From positions 90,999,285 to 91,063,284 of the forward strand of contig CM042694.1 in the NCBI GenBank assembly GCA_023614405.1: a stretch of 64,000 bases of DNA, in the 5' to 3' direction. The position numbers and the translations under genes are program-made. Origin of the DNA: Avena insularis (lineage: Eukaryota; Streptophyta; Magnoliopsida; Poales; Poaceae). Below the pieces are notes generated by a model. The model made no database searches. It was not told the DNA's origin and saw nothing but the letters and a program-made list of their open reading frames with translations. Each line of letters opens with the position of its first letter. Positions within the stretch are counted from its first letter, which is position 1. Shown here one piece after another: positions 35,963 to 46,963 of this stretch.

Positions 35963-37586
35963 TGATACATTGCAAATGTATCTATAATTTTTGATGTTCC
36001 ATGCTTGGTTTTATCCACTTTCTTGTGTTTTGTTCCAACTTTGGAGTACTTTTCATATGATTTCTTGGACTAACCTATTAACAAGAGCCACAGTGCCAGC
36101 TGCCTGTTTTCTGCTGTTTTTGGTTCCTGGAAAGTCAGAAAATGAATATTCTAGGAATTGAACGAGACAAAAGCCAAAGTGCCTATTTTTCCGGAAGTGA
36201 TCAAGTGCCAGAATATGAGACGGAGAAGGTCCAAGGAGCCACCACACCACCTGGCCGCACGGCCAGGCCTGGCTTGCGCCAGCGGGTGGTGTGGCCGCTC
36301 CCGACACCCCCCTCGGCCTCTCCTTCCGACTATATATTGCCCTCGGGACGAAAACCCTAAGGGCCCGATCAAAAATCCACGAAAGAGTCTGTAGCCGCCG
36401 TCATCTCCATCCCTAGATCAGGAGATTTCTGACGCTCTTCCCGGCACCCTGCCAGAGAGGGGCATTCACCCTGGAGGCCTTCTTCATCACCATGCAAGCC
36501 TCTGGTGTGATTCGTGAGTAGTTCATCCTTGGACTACGGATCCATGTAGTAGCTAGATGGCTGGTTCTCCTCCTTTGTGCTTTCATGTCTAGATCTTGTG
36601 AGCTCCGTTCATGATCAAGATCATCTATTTGTAATTCTACTCCTTTCTGTTTGCGGGGATCCGATGGATATTGAGATGCTATTTCAGATTGATTATTGAT
36701 TCTATCATGTCTTTGTTATTTGTGATCTTGCATGCTTTCCGTTGTTAGTAGCTATCCTGGCCAAGTAGATGCTAGCAACTCCAAGAGTTAGTATTTATGC
36801 TCGATAGTGGGTTCATGCCTCATTGTAACTGGGAAGTGACAGAAATATCTAAGGTACTAGATGTTCTGTTGCTACTAGGGAGAAAACAACAATCCTTTGT
36901 TCATAGAACAATCGTATTGTTTACTTTACATGCAGTTCGTAAAGCAATAATCTGTTGCTTGCAACTTAATACTGGAGGGGGTTCGGATGATAACCTGAAG
37001 GTGGATTATTAGTCATAGATGCAGTTGGATGGCGGTCTATGTATTATGTTATAATGCCCAATCAAGTGTCAAAGGAGTCAAGATGATTAGTATATGCATG
37101 TATTGCTTTCTCGGTGTTTGTCAATTGCCCCGCTGTAATTTGTTCACCCAGCATGTTATTTATCTAAGGAGAGCCACCTCTAGTGAACTATGGATCCCGG
37201 TCCTTTTCTTTACATACAGTCTACAACTGTTTACTTCTTTGTGTTTACTTTCTCCAAACTTTTACTTCTTTCCATTCGATATGTTTAATCCTTTGTTTTC
37301 CACAAAACACGGTGAGATTGACAACCTCATCGCAAGTTGGGGACAAAGTTCTGTGGTTGTGTTGTGCAGGTCTCCATGTTGCTACTAGCACCGGTAGTGC
37401 GCCCTGCCAAAGCTCAGCTAGTAACACCTTTGGGGTGTTTCCTTGCTCCTACTGGTTTAAACCTTGGTTTCATAACTGAGGGAAATTGCTGCTGTGCTCA
37501 TCATACCTTCCTCTTGGGGTTCCCAACAAGCTCTACATCAACACCGCCATCAAGCAATTTTCTGGGCGCCGTGCATTGCACCATCA
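35963..37586 (+). repeat. 3' LTR of element D (1624 bp)
   Basis: Starts TGATACATTGC; ends CACCATCA. TATA-like TATATATT at 36331-36338. The outer flank GCGAC pairs with GCAAC at the left end of the element. Confidence 0.85.
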
Positions 37587-37888
37587 GCGACTAGGCTACG
37601 AGTCGCTTGAGGGGGTGTATGATGGAATGTAAGTCTCTAAGATACCCTAGGGGGTTTATATATGAGGCACCTCGCTAGGGTTTACAAGTTACAACCGAAC
37701 AAGATAAGGATCCGGAGGTCTTGACCTAATCCGACTGGGCTTCTGTTAAGCTCCTGGGCCTCCAGTCGCTAGTCGCTGGGCCTTTCCTTCCTTCACAGTC
37801 CAGTCGACGTCTTTCGGGCGCACTGGCAGGCCCTTCGGCCCAATCTGAATGTCCTGCTGGGCATAATCCCTTCAGCATATCCCCATCA
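37587..37888 (-). repeat. 5' LTR of element C, outer part
   Basis: Continuation of the LTR split by element D, homologous to 14259-14560. The minus-strand TATA box TATATAAA is at 37655-37662. The outer end on the minus strand is TGATGGGGATATGC, followed by target duplication ATCTT (37889-37893). Confidence 0.9.
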
Positions 37889-38870
37889 ATCTTGAAGCCA
37901 CGCTTCCTGTCCTTCACCTTGATGATGTCCTTAAGGCGGAGATTTATGGAGTCATTAGAGAAGTTTTCGTCGGAAATCTACATAGGATCTTTCCTCTCCT
38001 TTGAATACTCATGCACCAGTCATGTGCAGTGCTGCAGGGGTTGGATCCGCCTTATGAACCAGCACATGGCTACGTCCAAGCCGGTCAGACCTCAATCTAC
38101 CAGCCACTCTATCCGCCTTAGGACGCAGGAGGGGAGAATGCCTTGGTACCTCCAGGTGTTGGCCTCAACGGCAGCCCCATCGTCAAAGTCGGGGTATGTT
38201 TCTTGTCGGCCAGACAGAGGGATATTTGGGCCATAAAAATAAATCTTCTGACGATTCTTGCAAGACTCATGGTCAGCAATGTTGGGGAACTGCTGACCAA
38301 AACGGATCTTAAAACTAATGGTTCCATAATTATGAAATTCATCTTTAAAATCTCCGGACTCTCTCTTCATATTGAAGAAATAGATAAACAGATCTAACCT
38401 ACGCTTGATTCCTAGATATCCTTCACATAGAGCTATGTAGTTGCTAAGTGCTAAGATGATATTGGGAGATAGGTTGTGAGGGAGAACCCAGAAGTGTTTC
38501 AAGACCTCAAGGTAGAAGTCGGAGATTGGGAACGCTTTGAGGTATACCTTCTCTCCATCTTGGGGAGAAGGAACGACCTCGCCGGTCGGCGCTGGCCGCC
38601 AGACCAACCCTTCCACCAAAGGAAGATAACCCTCATCGACGAGCTCTTTCAGGTGCACCACGGTAAGGTCCGAGCCCCTCCACACTCCCTCGTGGGAGTC
38701 AGAAGCCTCCTTTAGGGTATCGGGCGCCGCCTGTTTTTGTTCATCGCCGGTGGTTTCCATCATGGCGGAGACTGGAATTACCATCCCCTTCGGCGGGACG
38801 TGGACACCCTTTGACGACTCCTTTGAAGCCTCAGGAACCACCACCGTCAATGGATACTGCTACTTCTCTC
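37889..38870 (-). pseudogene. Element X antisense gene, N-terminal exon, Transposase_28-like
   Basis: Minus-strand codons begin near 38850 with TVVVPEASKESSKGVHVP. No ATG in a good context is visible: the frame opens upstream and copy 1 has a TAG about ten codons before. The family block follows: FPISDFYLEVLKHFWVLPHN, IILALSNYIALCEGYLGIK, then SFKIRFGQQFPN and KIYFYGPNIPLSGRQETYPD. A stop sits at about 38092 and others at about 38020 and 37980. The gene continues across element C into 13836-14062 and on to 9945. Two further copies lie at 53494-54720 and 62696-63915. Confidence 0.8.
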
Positions 38871-39450
38871 CATTGGAGTATTTTGGAAGGAGAGAGGAGA
38901 TGGGATTTCTTGTTTAGGGTTTTCTGCTGGAGCTCAAAGGGTCACTTGTTGAGAGGAAGAAGAAGACACAAGGAGAATGCAGGTAAAGGATTTAACTTCG
39001 ACCGTAGTAACTTTTTATAATCCCTAGCGTCAAGATTCGTGCGCAAGTAATCTAACAGCTAGAGTGTTGACAATGTGTGTGCGAACATGCATGGTAATTT
39101 CTCCACGTCCCTCGTTTGACGCTTAACGTTTTGTATTTCACGCGCAGGAAAATCACTATGATTAAACCACTGCCATGTGTGAGTTTTGAGAAAGCGTAGG
39201 ATATAGCCTACTTCTTCCTACTGACAGTAGCAGTGGAGAAGTTACGCCTGAAGATTCCAGCATGGACGGATCCTATCTGACTATGGAAATGGATACTAAA
39301 GCATTAAAGATTCTCCGGCTTACATGTTAAACACGGAGAAGATTGCAGGGTACTTTGGGAAGACTTTGAGATGTTGCTTGACGAATTGCCGACATCCCCT
39401 AGATGGAGCATTCAAGATTAAGGCCAAGACGACACAAGATCTCAGAGTCC
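38871..39450. other. Region between the X antisense gene start and the X 3' LTR
   Basis: About 580 bp with no supported gene. It would hold the promoter and 5' UTR of the minus-strand antisense gene. The same sequence occurs at 54740-55312. I saw no clear TATA box for the antisense gene. Confidence 0.5.
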
Positions 39451-39465
39451 TCTGGGGGCAACTAT
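39451..39465 (+). other. Polypurine tract of element X
   Basis: TCTGGGGGCAACTAT precedes the LTR start TGGGGATATGC. The same tract occurs at 55313-55327. It sets the sense of X as +, in agreement with the + strand pol at 6420-9479. Confidence 0.55.
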
Positions 39466-39885
39466 TGGGGATATGCTAAATGGGTATCACCTTTGAATGT
39501 CTCTAATCCGGATGACCCGGGTGGCCCATAGTTAGTAGCAAGGCCCATGGCCTGCTGGGCAGCCTAGTTAGACGAATCCAGAAGGGAGGCCCATGCCAGA
39601 AGAAAAAAGGCCACGGTGCAGTCACCGACCTAACCAGAGCCTTGTTGTACAAGACACGAATACTAGTTAGTATTAGTGCAGGACTCTGTAATCTGTCTGG
39701 CAAGGACCTTTCCCTATAACCATAGGTTCTAGCGCCTTTATAAGCCGGACCTGTGGGAGCCTTTAGTGCAACCAATTATCACCATCTCACACAGTGAACC
39801 GATCTCTGTAACTCGGCGTATTGCCATTATAGTGATTTATAGCAGGACTAGGATTCCACCACCGTCATGGAATTTGAACCTGGGT
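39466..39885 (+). repeat. 3' LTR of element X, truncated
   Basis: Starts TGGGGATATGCTAAATGGG. TATA-like TTTATAAG at about 39738-39745. It matches 55328-55750, then breaks off at GGGTAAGATG where element E begins. The true right end is missing here. Confidence 0.7.
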
Positions 39886-41822
39886 AAGATGGGAATATGG
39901 TGCTTTTTTCTCTCTTTCCTCTTTTCATAGTATCTTTTTTTTCTTTTTCTCTTTATTCTCAATATAGGACTCTTTTTTTATAAGAAGAATGCTTCCTAGA
40001 CATCTCATTATGGTTACGCTGCAGGTTTCCACCATGTCAGCATGGATTAGACCAGCGGCCCAGGCGTTTCTCTAACACATATACATAACTCCATGGACTT
40101 ACAAGCTCCCCTTTCATTTCACACCGACGACATCCATATACAAAAGAGCATGATATAAACTAGGTACAAGTACCAAGTGCAATGTTGAAAGCGTTCCCCA
40201 TGAAAGCATGGTTCTGCTAATTCCCAACAAATAAGTGGAAGCATATACAACATAGACGACACAATGGTTCAAGTTTATTAAGGGCAAGAAAAGTAAAGTG
40301 TGCCATCAAGTTCGTGACAGCTTTAATCACTAGTTTTCTCATAACAAGTTTAATTTGGAAGGTAAACAAAAGCATGAATATACTTGGAATAGCATAAGCT
40401 AGTAGGTAGGTATGGTGGACTCTTTGGAATAACTTGGTTTAGGGATTTGGATGCATGAGTGGAACTCATACTTGGTTGTGGAGGTTAGCAAAAGACTGGG
40501 AGCGACAAACTAAGAGAGCAATAATGGCCATAATCATGCAGAGCGACAAAACATCATTGATCAAAGCATAAAGTGATAATACAAGTTGAAAACTAAAGGA
40601 TCACAAAGGCTTATGGTGACTTGAGATAGTCATAACATGGTGTGAGCATGCGCCAAGTCAACCCAAATAAAGCATCAAAGGAGAATACTACTATACTATG
40701 ATTTAATATGCTAAAACAACGCATGATTCATCCAAGGCACATTAAGCAATCTCAATTGTTTATAACAAGTCATGCTACAGCAAAGAATACTAAGCATAAA
40801 GCCAAAACAATATCAAGCATGGCATGACAAAGCATAGGCCACAGTCAAAAACGAGCTCTTTTTACCACATAAGCATGAACTTTCCTACTCTTTTCCAAAC
40901 CAAACCAAACTATTTGCAAACCAAAGTATGAAAGAGGGGGTCCAACCAATTTATTTAGCAAACTAATAAAACCAAAGCAAACAAAAAACCAAAACGAAAA
41001 CGAAAAAGAAGACGCTCCAAGGACAACACAACTGTGCATGAAACAATAAAAATGAAGCGTTTGGAAGAAACCTGGAATTTTTATTGATGAAGAAGGGGAT
41101 GCCTTGGGCATCCCCAAGCTTTGACGCTTGTACTTCTTGGATATTTCTTGGGGTGACACGCATGGCATCCCCAATCTTGAGCTTTAGTCCATCCTTCATC
41201 TCATTACTCATTCCTTCCATACACCTGAAATTTTTCCTTCATACAAAACTTCACACAATCTTTATTAGCAACATTAGTGCACTCAAGATAAATAAGTTTT
41301 AAGGTTCAGTTCTAACACCAAATAAACTTCCATTAGAACACTAGCTACTGTAGCACTTCCCCCAAAAATCTCAATTCCCCAAAATAACTCAAAAAGGAAC
41401 CAACAAGAAGCAAATGCAGAAAATGGCAGAAATCTGTCAAAACAGACCAGCAGGTAAAGACGAATTTTTTCGAAGACCTTATGTTGCTCAAATCAAAAAG
41501 TATTGAGCTAAAGAAAGTTATATAACAACCTGGGGCAGAAGCACAAAAATTCACACCTCAAAAATACGTTCAGAGATTTTACACGAATTTTTACGGTGAA
41601 GCCCAGAAATCTGTTTCGGGACAGCAACTTTCCCAATTATTACTTCTCTCTCATTAGAGGTTACTCTTGGCACAAAAATCAAATAAAAAGGATAAGGAGC
41701 GGTTATTACTGAAGCAATAACTGAAGCAATAACTTCCAAGACTCATCTAAAACTTTTGGGTTATCTCCCAATAAGTACTTTTCTTTAACGCCTTTAAGTT
41801 AGGCATACGAAGCAAGAAAGAA
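39886..41822 (-). other. Non-coding 3' region of element E
   Basis: Inverted homologue of 33227-35093 in element D. No gene supported. The conserved start (CCTAACTTAAAGGCG on the minus strand at about 41796-41810) follows the gag-protease stop. Confidence 0.7.
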
Positions 41823-44800
41823 TCAAGTGTTCTCAAATGAAGAAGCATTAAGACCAAATTTTGTTTTCATAGGAGAGGCAAAAGAAATCTTCTCTCTTTT
41901 CTTAGGGAACTTTTCTATACCTTTCTTGAGTGGGAGTTGATATTTAATGGTGCCTTCTTTCATATCAATAATGGCCCCAACAGTTCTAAGAAAAGGTCTT
42001 CCCAAAGTAATAGGACAAGAAGCATTGCATTCAACATCCAAAACATAGAAATCAACGGGGACATAGGCATTGTTAACCATAATAAGAACATCATTAAGAC
42101 TCTCCATGAGTTTCTTTTTAGCATTATCATCAAGTGGGACATTCAAATAACAATCTTCAAGAGGAGGCAAATCAAGCATATCATAAATCCTTCTAGGCAT
42201 AATAGAAACACTACTATTAAGATCACATAAAGCTTTGAAATCAAAGTCATTCACTTTCATATTAATGATGGTTTCCCAACCATCTTCTTGTTTTATAGGA
42301 ATAGAAGCTTTATGTTTCATCTTTTCTTCTTTAATCTTTATGAGAGCATCAACAATGTGTTTTGTAAAGGCCATGTTTATAGCACTAGCATTAGGACTTT
42401 TAGCAAGATTTTGTAGGAACTTAATAACTTCAGAGATATTGCAACCATCAAGATCAAAATCAAAATTATCATCTAAAGTAGTAGAACTATTACTAGCCTC
42501 AACACTAGTGGTAGTGATAGTAGAAACACTAATGTTTCTAGCAATTTTATCTTCTCTTTCCCACTTAGTATGTAATTCAGCTAATAGTCTAACATTTTCA
42601 TCAATTCTTACTTGTATAGCATTAGTAGCTGCAAAGGGATTATCATTAGTTTCAGGTTTAGCAGCCATTTTATTAATCAATGAAGATTGAGCTTCAGACA
42701 AAGATGATATATTCCTTTCAGCATTAGAAAGTTTCAATTGTAAACTAGGAATTTCCCTATTTAGACTCTCAAGTTGATGGCTAATGTTCTTCAAAATGGT
42801 AGATTGTTCCTCCATAGTTTTAGTAAATAGTTGATTTTGCTCATATTGCATTTGCATGAAGTTCTTAGTGGCTCTTTCAACTTCTAAAATTCTACCTTCA
42901 CTAGGTAATCCAGGCTTGCCATTATAACCATAAGTATTATTAGGAGGGTAAGGCCTATAATTGTTACTACCATAAGCATTGTTGCCAAAATTGTTATTTC
43001 TTATAAAGTTCACATCAACTTGCTCTTCTTGAGCAACCAAAGAAGCCAAAGGAACATTATTTGGATCAATATGGGCTTTCCCATTAACAAGCATAGACAT
43101 AATAATATCAATCTTATCACTCAAGGAGGAGGTTTCCTCAACAGAATTTACCTTCCTACCTTGTGGAGCTCTCTCAGTATGCCATTCAGAATAATTAACC
43201 ATCATATTGTCCAGAAGTTTTGTTGCAGCACCCAAAGTGATGGTCATAAAGGTACCTCCAGCAGCAGAGTCCAATAGGTTCCTTGAAGAATAGTTTAATC
43301 CTGCATAAAAGGTTTGGATGATCATCCAAGCAGTCAGTCCATGAGTGGGACAATTCTTTACCAAAGATTTCATTCTTTCCCAAGCTTGAGCAACATGCTC
43401 ATTATCAGATTGTTTAAACTTCATTATTTCACTTCTCATAGATATAATCTTAGCAGGAGGATAATATTTTCCAATGAAAGCATCCTTGCATTTAGTCCAA
43501 GAATCAATACTATTCCTACTTAAGGAATTCAACCATTCTTTAGCTTTTCCTCTCAAAGAGAAAGGAAACAATTTCAGCTTAATAATATCACCATCTATAT
43601 CCCTATGCTTTTGCATCTCACAAAGTTCAACAAAGTTATTTAGATGGGCAGCAGCATCTTCATTACCAATACCAGAAAATTGTTCTCTCATAACAAGATT
43701 GAGTAAAGTAGGTTTTATCTCAAAGAAACACTACTAGGAAACAACTCTTCTGTGACGCACCTTTTTTCAACTTCTGTGGCGCATTTCCTAGTCGCCACTG
43801 ATACCTCGCCACTGATAACTAACTTCAGTGGCGCATTTCAAAATGCGCCATAGAAGTCTCAAACTTCAGTGGCGCATATGGCCAATATGCGCCACAGAAG
43901 TTGTTTTCCAAAATTCAAAAAAAAGGCGGGCCAGATCTAAAACTTCTGTGGCGCATATGGCCAATATGCGCCACATAAGTTTTTTTCAAACTTCAAAAAA
44001 AAACTCGAGCCAGATCTGGCCGGAGCTGGGGGGGTCGCCGGAGGTGGATCAGATGTGATGGCCGGAGGAGAAGGAGGCCATCGGAGGTGGTCAGAGTAGT
44101 AGTAGGAGGAGGCCGCCGGAGGTGGAGGAAGGGCTCGCCGGAGATGGTAGGAGGCCGCCGGAGATGGCTGGAGGAGACCGCCAGAGATGGTGGTGGTGGA
44201 GGAGGTCGCCGGAGAGTGGAGGGAGAAGTGTGGAGGGGAGGAATAGTGGAGGGAGAAGTGGAGGAGAAGGGGAGAAGTATGGAGGGGAGGAGAAGTGGAG
44301 GGAGAAGTATGGAGGGGAGTAGAAGTGGAGGAGAAGGGGAGAAGAAGGAGAAGAAGTGGAGGAATATAAGGAGAAGGGGCGCTGGCGGGATTCAAATTTC
44401 GAATCCCGCCCAAGACTTCTATGGCGCATATGGTGGAAATGCGCCACAGAAGTTTCTCCCTCTTTTTTATTTTTTTGCAGGAAATTTCGAGACGATCATT
44501 TTGATAGGTTAAAGATTTTTTTCCGACATCGTATGCAAAAGTTAGAGCCGTTTTACCGTGCCATGACCTATTTTTGCAAAATACATCGAAATTCATGTTT
44601 TTCAATTTTGTCTAGATCTATACCCTAAAGTCTAACTACAACTTAAAGGAATTATTTTTTTGAAGTTTCTATCATTTTTGTTTATTTTTTACAAAACTGA
44701 AAAGGCGATCCACAGGGGGGGGGGTGATCTGTTTTTCCCCCCTATATGCTTGTATTACATATACATACATGCATATAAACATCACTACGTCGATGCATGG

Positions 44801-45194
44801 ACATATGCGCCACAGAAGTTTCTCCCCCTTTTTTTGCTGCTTGGTCCCATCAACCTTCTGTGGCGCATACGTCTATATGCGCCACAGAAGTTTGGCACTT
44901 TAGTGGCGCACACAAAAATATGCGCCACAGAAATATGGACTTCTGTGGCGCATATTGGTTTCGTGCGCCACTGAAGTGCCAAACTTCTGTGGTGCATTGT
45001 TACTAGTGCGCCACTGATATATAACTGTGGCGCATATTTTTACAAATGCGCCACTGAATATATTGTCTATCCATAAGCTGTTTCCTAGTAGTGAAAGTAT
45101 CTTTAGGCACAGGTGGAGCAATAGGTGTGCTCATAAAATCATTGTTGTTGGTGCTAGTGAAGTCACACAACTTAGTGTTTTCAAGAGTAGTCAT
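41823..45194 (-). pseudogene. Athila-like gag-protease of element E, split by CACTA-2
   Basis: The frame starts with ATG at 45194 (TTLENTKLCDFTSTNN), reaches the CACTA insertion at 45094, and resumes at 43728 in the same frame. Without the insertion and one copy of the AAA duplication it would be a single 667-codon frame. The retrotransposon gag domain is at about 43640-43250 (GKAKEWLNSLSRNSIDSW, YYPPAKIISMRSEIMKF). A coiled-coil and Gln/Asn-rich middle follows (42960-42600), then an aspartic protease-like domain (42240-41900) with DLNSS at about 42210-42224 where DLGSS/DLGAS is usual, and ITLGRPFLRT. No zinc knuckle is seen. There is no other stop, so decay is young apart from the insertion and the changed protease motif. 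Confidence 0.85.
43729..45093. mobile_element. CACTA-2: small non-autonomous CACTA transposon (1365 bp)
   Basis: Ends CACTACTAGGAAAC and GTTTCCTAGTAGTG are perfect inverted repeats over 14 bp, flanked by AAA (43726-43728 and 45094-45096). Hairpin-prone units of the GTGGCGCATATGG/CCAATATGCGCCAC type occur at 43866-43902, 43941-43981, 44417-44455 and 44858-44892. The middle (44035-44400) is GA-rich; the block at 44475-44640 is the inverted match of 6780-6950 in CACTA-1. No transposase. It interrupts the gag of element E. Confidence 0.92.
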
Positions 45195-45354
45195 TTTTTG
45201 TGTGTTTTTGATAAAGAAATCAAACTAGTGAGACTAATTTTTTTTGTGTTTTTGATAAAGAAACAAGCAAACAAAGCAAAAAGAAACTAAGCAAAACAAA
45301 AATAACAAAGTAATGAGATTGGTTATGAGGGACTGCCCTTGTGAAGATGTCCTT

Positions 45355-45385
45355 GACTCCCCGACAAAGGCGCTAGAAAAATGCT
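45355..45385 (-). other. Primer-binding-site region of element E
   Basis: On the minus strand, just inside the LTR: TAGCGCCTTTGTCGGGGAG, close to the tRNA-Asp-type primer site used by Athila elements. Confidence 0.55.
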
Positions 45386-46963
45386 TGATGGCTCGTGGTT
45401 GATGTAGAGCTCGTTGGGAACCCCAAGAGGAAGGTATGATGAGCACATCAGCAAGTTTCCCTTAGTTATGAAACCAAGGTTTAATTGAACCAGTAGGAGA
45501 AAGGAAACACCCCAAAGGTGTTGCTAGCTGAGCCTTGGCAGGGCGCACTACAGGTGCTAGTAGCAACGTGGAGACCTGCACAACACAACCATAGAACTCT
45601 GTCCCCAACTTGCGATGAGGTTGTCAATCTCACCGTGTTTTGCTGAAAACAAAGGATTAAACGTGTCGAAAGGAAGGAAGTAATAGTTTGTAGAAAGTAA
45701 ACACAAGTAGTAAACAGTTTATAGATTGTATGTAAAGAAAAGGATCGGGATCCATAGTTCACTAGAGGTGGCTCTCCTTAAGATAGATAACATGCTGGGT
45801 GAACAAATTACAGCGGGGCAATTGACAAACACCGAGAAAGCAATACATGCATATACTAATCATCTTGACTCCTTTGAGACTTGATTGGGCATTACAACAT
45901 TATACATAGACCGCCATCCAACTGCATCTATGAGTAATAATCCACCTTCAGGTTATCATCCGAACCCCCTCCAGTATTAAGTTGCAAGCAACAGATTATT
46001 GCTTTACGAATTGCGTGTAAAGTAAACAATACGATTGTTCTATGAACAAAGGATTGTTGTTTTCTCCATAGTAGCAACAACACATCTAGTACCTTAGAGA
46101 TTTCTGTCACTTCCCCAGATTACTAGAGGCATGAACCCACTATCGAGCATAAATACTAACTCTTGGAGTTGCTAGCATCTACTTGGCCAAGATAGCTACT
46201 AACAACGGAAAGCATGCAAGATCACAAATAACAAAGACATGATAGAATCAATAATCAATATGAAATAGCATCTCAATATCCATCGGATCCCCGCAAATAG
46301 AATATGCAGAATTACAAATAGATGATCTTGATCATGAACGGAGCTCACAAGATCTAGACATGAAAGCACAAAGGAGGAGAACCAGCCATCTAGCTACTAC
46401 ATGGATCCGTAGTCCAAGGATGAACTACTCACGCATCACACCGGAGGCTTGCATGGTGATGAAGAAGGCGTCTAGGGTGAACTCCCCTCTCCGGCAGGGT
46501 GCCGGGAAGAGCTTCAGATCCCTCCCGATCTAGGGATGGAGATGACGCCGGCTACAGACTCTTTCGTGGATTTTTGATTGGGTACATAGGGTTTTAGTCC
46601 TGAGGGCATCTTATAGGCGGAAGGGGAGGCGGAGGGGGTGCCGGAGGCGGCCACACCACCCCTGGCGCGGGCCAGGTGGTGTGGTGGCCCCCTAGCCCCT
46701 CTCCATCTCGTATGCTGGCATCTGATGACTTCCGGAAAAATAGGCACTTTGGCTTTTGTCCCGTCCAATTCCGATAATATTCATTTTCTGACTTTTCTGG
46801 AACCAAAAACAGCAGAAAATAGGTAGCCGACACTGTGGCTCTTGTTAATAGGTTAGTCCAAGAAATCATATGAAAAGTACTCCAAAGTGTGGACAAAACA
46901 CAAGAAAGTGGAGAAAACTAAGCATGGAACATCAAAAATTATAGATACATTTGCAATGTATCA
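45386..46963 (-). repeat. 5' LTR of element E (1578 bp)
   Basis: On the minus strand it starts TGATACATTGCAAATG at 46963 and ends GAGCCATCA at 45386. The minus-strand TATA-like TATAAG is at 46610-46615. Homologous to the element D LTRs. The region next to the TATA box is more diverged than the rest. Confidence 0.83.

Larger units (their letters stand above)
30304..37586 (+). mobile_element. Element D: Athila-like gypsy element, non-autonomous, inserted in the 5' LTR of C
   Basis: LTRs at 30304-31913 and 35963-37586 both start TGATACATTGCAAATG and end GCCATCA/ACCATCA. Target duplications are GCAAC (30299-30303) and GCGAC (37587-37591), one mismatch. Sense is +: 5' LTR, primer-site region, one ORF (32174-33226), long non-coding 3' part, purine tract, 3' LTR. 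There is no gag, protease or RT, so mobility would need help from another element. The 3' half is homologous to element E. The long LTRs and tract (AGCTTGGGGATGT) resemble Triticeae Athila/Sabrina-type elements. Confidence 0.88.
14063..37888 (-). mobile_element. Element C: full-length Tat/Retand-like Ty3/gypsy retrotransposon carrying nested B and D
   Basis: Both LTRs are present (left 14063-14560; right 30103-30303 plus 37587-37888), and 5-bp duplications ATCTT flank the element at 14058-14062 and 37889-37893. Sense is minus: leader and gag (29545-27606), protease (27520-26923), RT-RNase H-integrase (26800-23738), then an antisense spliced gene (+ strand, 15022-17983 and probably 23460-23733), purine tract, 3' LTR. 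Removing nested B and D leaves about 11 kb, a normal length for Tat elements. Frameshifts and stops in gag, protease and integrase make it non-autonomous now. Confidence 0.9.
39886..46963 (-). mobile_element. Element E: Athila-like gypsy element with gag-protease, 3'-truncated, hosting CACTA-2
   Basis: Sense is minus. The 5' LTR is 45386-46963, the primer site about 45355-45385, the gag-protease frame 45194-41823 split by CACTA-2 (43729-45093), and the non-coding 3' region 41822-39886. It stops abruptly at 39886, at the position equivalent to about 35093 in element D, so roughly 0.9 kb of internal sequence and the whole 3' LTR are missing. The junction shares ATGGG/GATG-type bases with the X LTR. 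No RT or integrase is present. LTR and 3' region are the same family as element D, inverted. Confidence 0.85.

Noticed and set aside
43937..44605. Similar open frames in the GA-rich core of CACTA-2
   Set aside because: Same composition artefact; no transposase or known domain.
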